Of a DNA stretch of 64,000 nucleotides, positions 61,628-64,000 are shown piece after piece. Source of the DNA: CAWEBF01 sp963807235 (GTDB taxonomy: Bacteria; Acidobacteriota; Vicinamibacteria; Vicinamibacterales; UBA2999); the NCBI GenBank assembly GCA_963807235.1, contig CAWEBF010000016.1, forward strand, positions 124,001 through 188,000, read 5' to 3'. How positions within the stretch are numbered: position 1 is the stretch's first letter; every line of letters starts with the position of its first letter. Both the position numbers and the translations under genes were made by a program. Under the pieces are notes generated by a model. The model did no database searches. It saw only the letters and a program-made list of their open reading frames with translations, and had not been told where the DNA came from.

Positions 61628-63113
61628 AAGGGTGCGTCGGACCGCCCGACCCTGACAGTGGTGTCTGCAAGTAAGGGAACGAGGGGCGGAAGAGTGCAAA
61701 CGCGGGGTCGGGCGTGATCGCGCCGTCCGTCGTATAGCCGATGGTCGCTGTGGAAAGCGCTCCGTCGTTCAGCCCCTCGATGGCCGCGGGGTGGCCGGGC
61801 AGCAGGATGCCTTCGACCGCGCGAAGCGCGATGTCCACGACGTCGTCGCCGGGACGCCGGCCGTTCGGGAACCCGGCCAGGTCGCCGCCCAGCACGCCCA
61901 CGGGGCTCTGCGCCGCAGGCAGCGCGGGAGCGATCGCGGTGTTGAGGCGCAGCATCTCGGCCGGCCTGACGTTCATCGGCTGGTTGAGCCCGGGCACGCC
62001 CGTCAGGAACACCTGCACCAGGTCGTTGCGCGGCGTTGCGGGAGCAGGCACGCCGAAGAGCGCCTGGATCAGCACGGGCAGCGTGGGATTGGTCACGTAG
62101 GTGCCGAACTGGCTGTCGTCCTTCGGTTCACTGGCGTTGAAGTCGTCCTTGTCCGTGATGCCGATCACCAGCTCGTTCACGAGCGGCATCCCGAGGCGCG
62201 ACACCTGCGTCAGCTTGCCGTGGCCGGCTTGCTGGAAGGACTGCTCCTGGTCGGGGCTCCACTTGAATTGCGACGTGGCGCTGCTGGCCGTGGTCCACGC
62301 GCCGATCACAGGGTCGCTCGCGCTTCTCAGGCACTTGAGGTGGACTTCGAGCGCCAGCGACGTGATGTTCTTGTCGGCGAGCACGTTCTCTTCGCCGTCC
62401 ACCGGCCCGAGCGGGTTGAGGTTGATCAGATCGAACGCCTCGGCCAGGTTCACGACGAAGCCTTCGCGGCGCTGACCGACGAACACCCGCCCGTTGTACG
62501 GGCATCCCGGGATGTTGACGTCGTAGACGTGGTTGCCAGCGTAGGTGGCGTAGTCGGCGAGCGACTTGTCGCCGATCCGGTCCACCGGCTTGCGGAAGAC
62601 CTCGCTGCCCGTGACGGCGTTGGTCACCGCCGACCGGGGCCCTGAGCCGCGGTCGCCCCTGATGAGATTGATCGAGTAGGACTCGATCACGTTCAGGTTG
62701 CCCGTGTCGTCGGCGTTGGGGCCGATGCCGCCCACGTTGATCAGCGGAACCTGCACCTGCACGCCACCCGCGGGCACGGTGATGCCCTTGTACGCGACGT
62801 GGAACCCGAACTGGAACGTCAGGTCCTCGCGCGCATCGCCGTTGTTGTCCACGTGGATCTCGTAGACGGCGCGGGGGTCCAGGGTGAAGAAGTTCGGGCC
62901 CCCGTAGGCGTCCTGCAGCGGCACGTAATTGGCGATGAGCGTGACGTAGTCCTGGCGTCCGGGCTCATAGCTCCGGAACATGTAGAAATCGGTTCCGTCC
63001 AGCTTGGGCCGGCCCGTGATGCCCGGGGCTTCGCGGTGGCTGGAGCCCTGGACCGTGATGCCGGCGGCGGCGAGCAGCAACGCCCCGGCAATCAACTTGC
63101 GTGTTCTGTTCAT
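61626..63113 (-). CDS. DUF4331 exported protein
   Basis: 495 residues with signal peptide (RKLIAGALLLAAAGITVQGS). DUF4331 elements: SSHREAPGITGRPKLDGTDFYMFRSYEPGR, YVTLIANYVPLQDAYGGPNFFTLDP, YEIHVDNNGDAREDLTFQFGF and FVGQRREGFVVNLAEAFDLIN. The D-x-x-N-G-D-A sequence resembles a calcium loop. The family is secreted, of unknown function, and often occurs in Acidobacteriota and Proteobacteria. Good RBS (AAGGAGG) before ATG 63113. Confidence 0.88.
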   Translation of the reverse strand: MNRTRKLIAGALLLAAAGITVQGSSHREAPGITGRPKLDGTDFYMFRSYEPGRQDYVTLIANYVPLQDAYGGPNFFTLDPRAVYEIHVDNNGDAREDLTFQFGFHVAYKGITVPAGGVQVQVPLINVGGIGPNADDTGNLNVIESYSINLIRGDRGSGPRSAVTNAVTGSEVFRKPVDRIGDKSLADYATYAGNHVYDVNIPGCPYNGRVFVGQRREGFVVNLAEAFDLINLNPLGPVDGEENVLADKNITSLALEVHLKCLRSASDPVIGAWTTASSATSQFKWSPDQEQSFQQAGHGKLTQVSRLGMPLVNELVIGITDKDDFNASEPKDDSQFGTYVTNPTLPVLIQALFGVPAPATPRNDLVQVFLTGVPGLNQPMNVRPAEMLRLNTAIAPALPAAQSPVGVLGGDLAGFPNGRRPGDDVVDIALRAVEGILLPGHPAAIEGLNDGALSTATIGYTTDGAITPDPAFALFRPSFPYLQTPLSGSGGPTHP

Positions 63114-63172
63114 GAAAATCGTCCTCCTTCACGCCTTTACGGCGGGGGAGGACGATCGGATTGGGGGTGGGA

Positions 63173-63200
63173 ATTCACAATGCACAATTCACAATTCACA
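63173..63200. repeat. Heptad tandem array, unit ATTCACA
   Basis: ATTCACA, ATGCACA, ATTCACA, ATTCACA. It is the inverted partner of 63233-63267 and could form a long stem with it across a ~32-base loop. Confidence 0.85.
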
Positions 63201-63232
63201 AATAGGACACGGAGCTGCAGTTCCGGCCTTCC

Positions 63233-63267
63233 TTTGTGACTTGTGAATTGTGCATTGTGAATTGACG
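63233..63267. repeat. Heptad tandem array, unit ATTGTGA
   Basis: TTTGTGA, CTTGTGA, ATTGTGC, ATTGTGA, ATTGACG; ends 3 bp before the stop codon of the ATPase gene. The same unit as at 44717. Confidence 0.85.
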
Positions 63268-63270
63268 CCT

Positions 63271-64000
63271 TTATCGCTGAGGCATCCTCGCGATAACGTC
63301 ATCCAACGCACTCGGCCGCGACTGCTTCGCGTGGTGTTCCAGGAAGTTCACGACGTGCCGTCGAGCGCTCTGATAGCGCGAGTCGGCCAGCACAGCCGTC
63401 CTCACCCGGGGGCGAGCGAAGGGTACCCTGAACACGTCGCCGACGGTGGCGGCCGGTCCGTCGGTCATCAGCAGAAGCCGGTCCGACAGATACAACGCCT
63501 CATCGATGTCGTGCGTCACCATCACCACCGTCATGCCCGACGACTCCCAGACCCGCAGCAGCATGTCCTGCAGCTCGAAGCGAGTGAGCGAGTCGAGCAT
63601 CGAGAAGGGTTCGTCGAGCAGCAGGAACCGGGGCTCCACCGCGAGCGCCCGCGCAAACGACACGCACTGCTGGGTGCCGAGCGAGAGTTCGCCGGGATAC
63701 TGCCCGGCCACGTCCCCCACTCCCACCAGATCCAGATAGTGCCGCGCGGCCTCGAGCGCTTCGCGGCCGCTGCGCCTGGTGACGCCTTGCGTGGCCGCCA
63801 GCGCCACGTTCTCGAGCGCGGTTTGCCACGGCAGCAGGCATGGCGCCTGAAACACCACGGCGCGCTCAGGGCCGGGATCGATGACCTCGGTGCCGTCCAC
63901 CAGCACGCCGCCCAGCGTGGACCGGTCCAGTCCCGCCACCATGGCCAGCACCGTGGACTTGCCGCAGCCGGAATGCCCCAGCACGGCCACGAACTCGCCG
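63271..64000 (-). CDS. NrtD/SsuB-type ABC ATPase, start beyond the window (partial)
   Basis: About 243 residues are visible and the frame stays open to base 64000, so the N-terminus is cut. Walker A is GHSGCGKSTVLAMVAG, Q-loop VVFQAPCLLPWQTALENVALA, Walker B FLLLDEPFSMLD and H-loop VMVTHDIDEALYLSDRLL. This is the nitrate/sulfonate/taurine importer family. The signature is unusual, LSLGTQQCVSFARAL, where L-S-G-G-M-Q-Q-R is expected. The substrate cannot be told without the permease and binding protein, which must lie beyond the right edge. Confidence 0.88.
   Translation of the reverse strand, partial: GEFVAVLGHSGCGKSTVLAMVAGLDRSTLGGVLVDGTEVIDPGPERAVVFQAPCLLPWQTALENVALAATQGVTRRSGREALEAARHYLDLVGVGDVAGQYPGELSLGTQQCVSFARALAVEPRFLLLDEPFSMLDSLTRFELQDMLLRVWESSGMTVVMVTHDIDEALYLSDRLLLMTDGPAATVGDVFRVPFARPRVRTAVLADSRYQSARRHVVNFLEHHAKQSRPSALDDVIARMPQR

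Noticed and set aside
61521..63267. Heptad arrays as CRISPR
   Set aside because: Units are 7 bp without unique spacers, and no cas genes are present.
1..64000. tRNA, rRNA, riboswitch or prophage attachment sites
   Set aside because: I looked for CCA-ended cloverleaf and conserved rRNA segments by eye and saw none; a covariance-model search would be needed to exclude them.

Overview
The window is high-GC, densely coded bacterial DNA and looks like a soil or sediment Acidobacteriota chromosome, most likely Vicinamibacteria-like. The indicators are an Oar/CarboxypepD-type TonB receptor, PQQ-binding propeller dehydrogenases, a Ser/Thr kinase fused to a PD40/TolB propeller, PadR-controlled ADOP-type ABC permeases, BlaI/M56 regulation, and at least four paralogous secreted proteins with a G-x-P-D-(L/F)-x-G-x-W motif. 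The taxonomic call is inference from gene content. No rRNA, tRNA, CRISPR array, prophage or IS transposase was recognised.

Layout. 1-8.3 kb: TonB receptor end, quinoprotein, kinase-propeller, cupin, a secreted kinase-fold protein and small secreted proteins. 8.3-27.6 kb: an accessory C1-cofactor region. It holds a PTPS-type pterin enzyme, a HisA-like barrel, an MfnF-MfnE reading frame, MfnB, an SDR, a methyltransferase, a transketolase, and a tightly overlapping run of pterin dehydratase, DHPS-like protein, pabB, pabA, DUF447 and beta-RFAP synthase. Together these supply the pterin, the arylamine head group of tetrahydromethanopterin (H4MPT), and parts of a methanofuran-like carrier. The C1-converting enzymes themselves (Fae, MtdB, Mch, Fhc) are not in the window. 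27.7-31.1 kb: a BlaI repressor with its operator, then a badly broken M56/HEAT sensor and a second broken gene. 31.3-34.6 kb: DUF2330, an RnfD/NqrB-like membrane protein and a secreted protein. 35-44.7 kb: an MBL hydrolase with an EF-hand insert, a subtilase, a second quinoprotein, PadR + ADOP permease, and cupin. 44.8-49.3 kb: a tandem pair of ABC exporters with a TolB-like protein. 49.4-64 kb: mixed housekeeping and secreted genes (AlkD-like, PadR, DinB, GNATs, DrrAB-like ABC, MarC, DUF4382, DUF4331 and others), ending in a truncated NrtD/SsuB-type ATPase.

Two regulatory links can be read from the DNA. A BlaI-type operator (TACA-n2-TGTA core) lies just before blaI, and a second one sits 14 kb away in front of an S41 protease gene. 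PadR genes carry candidate repeat operators.

Two window-wide signals deserve attention. First, there are thirteen short tandem arrays with different unit sequences but all with a period of exactly 7 bp; they sit at gene boundaries and often overlap start or stop codons. Second, about ten genes carry single-base frameshifts, several in C/G homopolymers. This pattern fits assembly or sequencing indels better than decay, except at 28.9-31.1 kb, where breaks are too dense and may be real pseudogenes.
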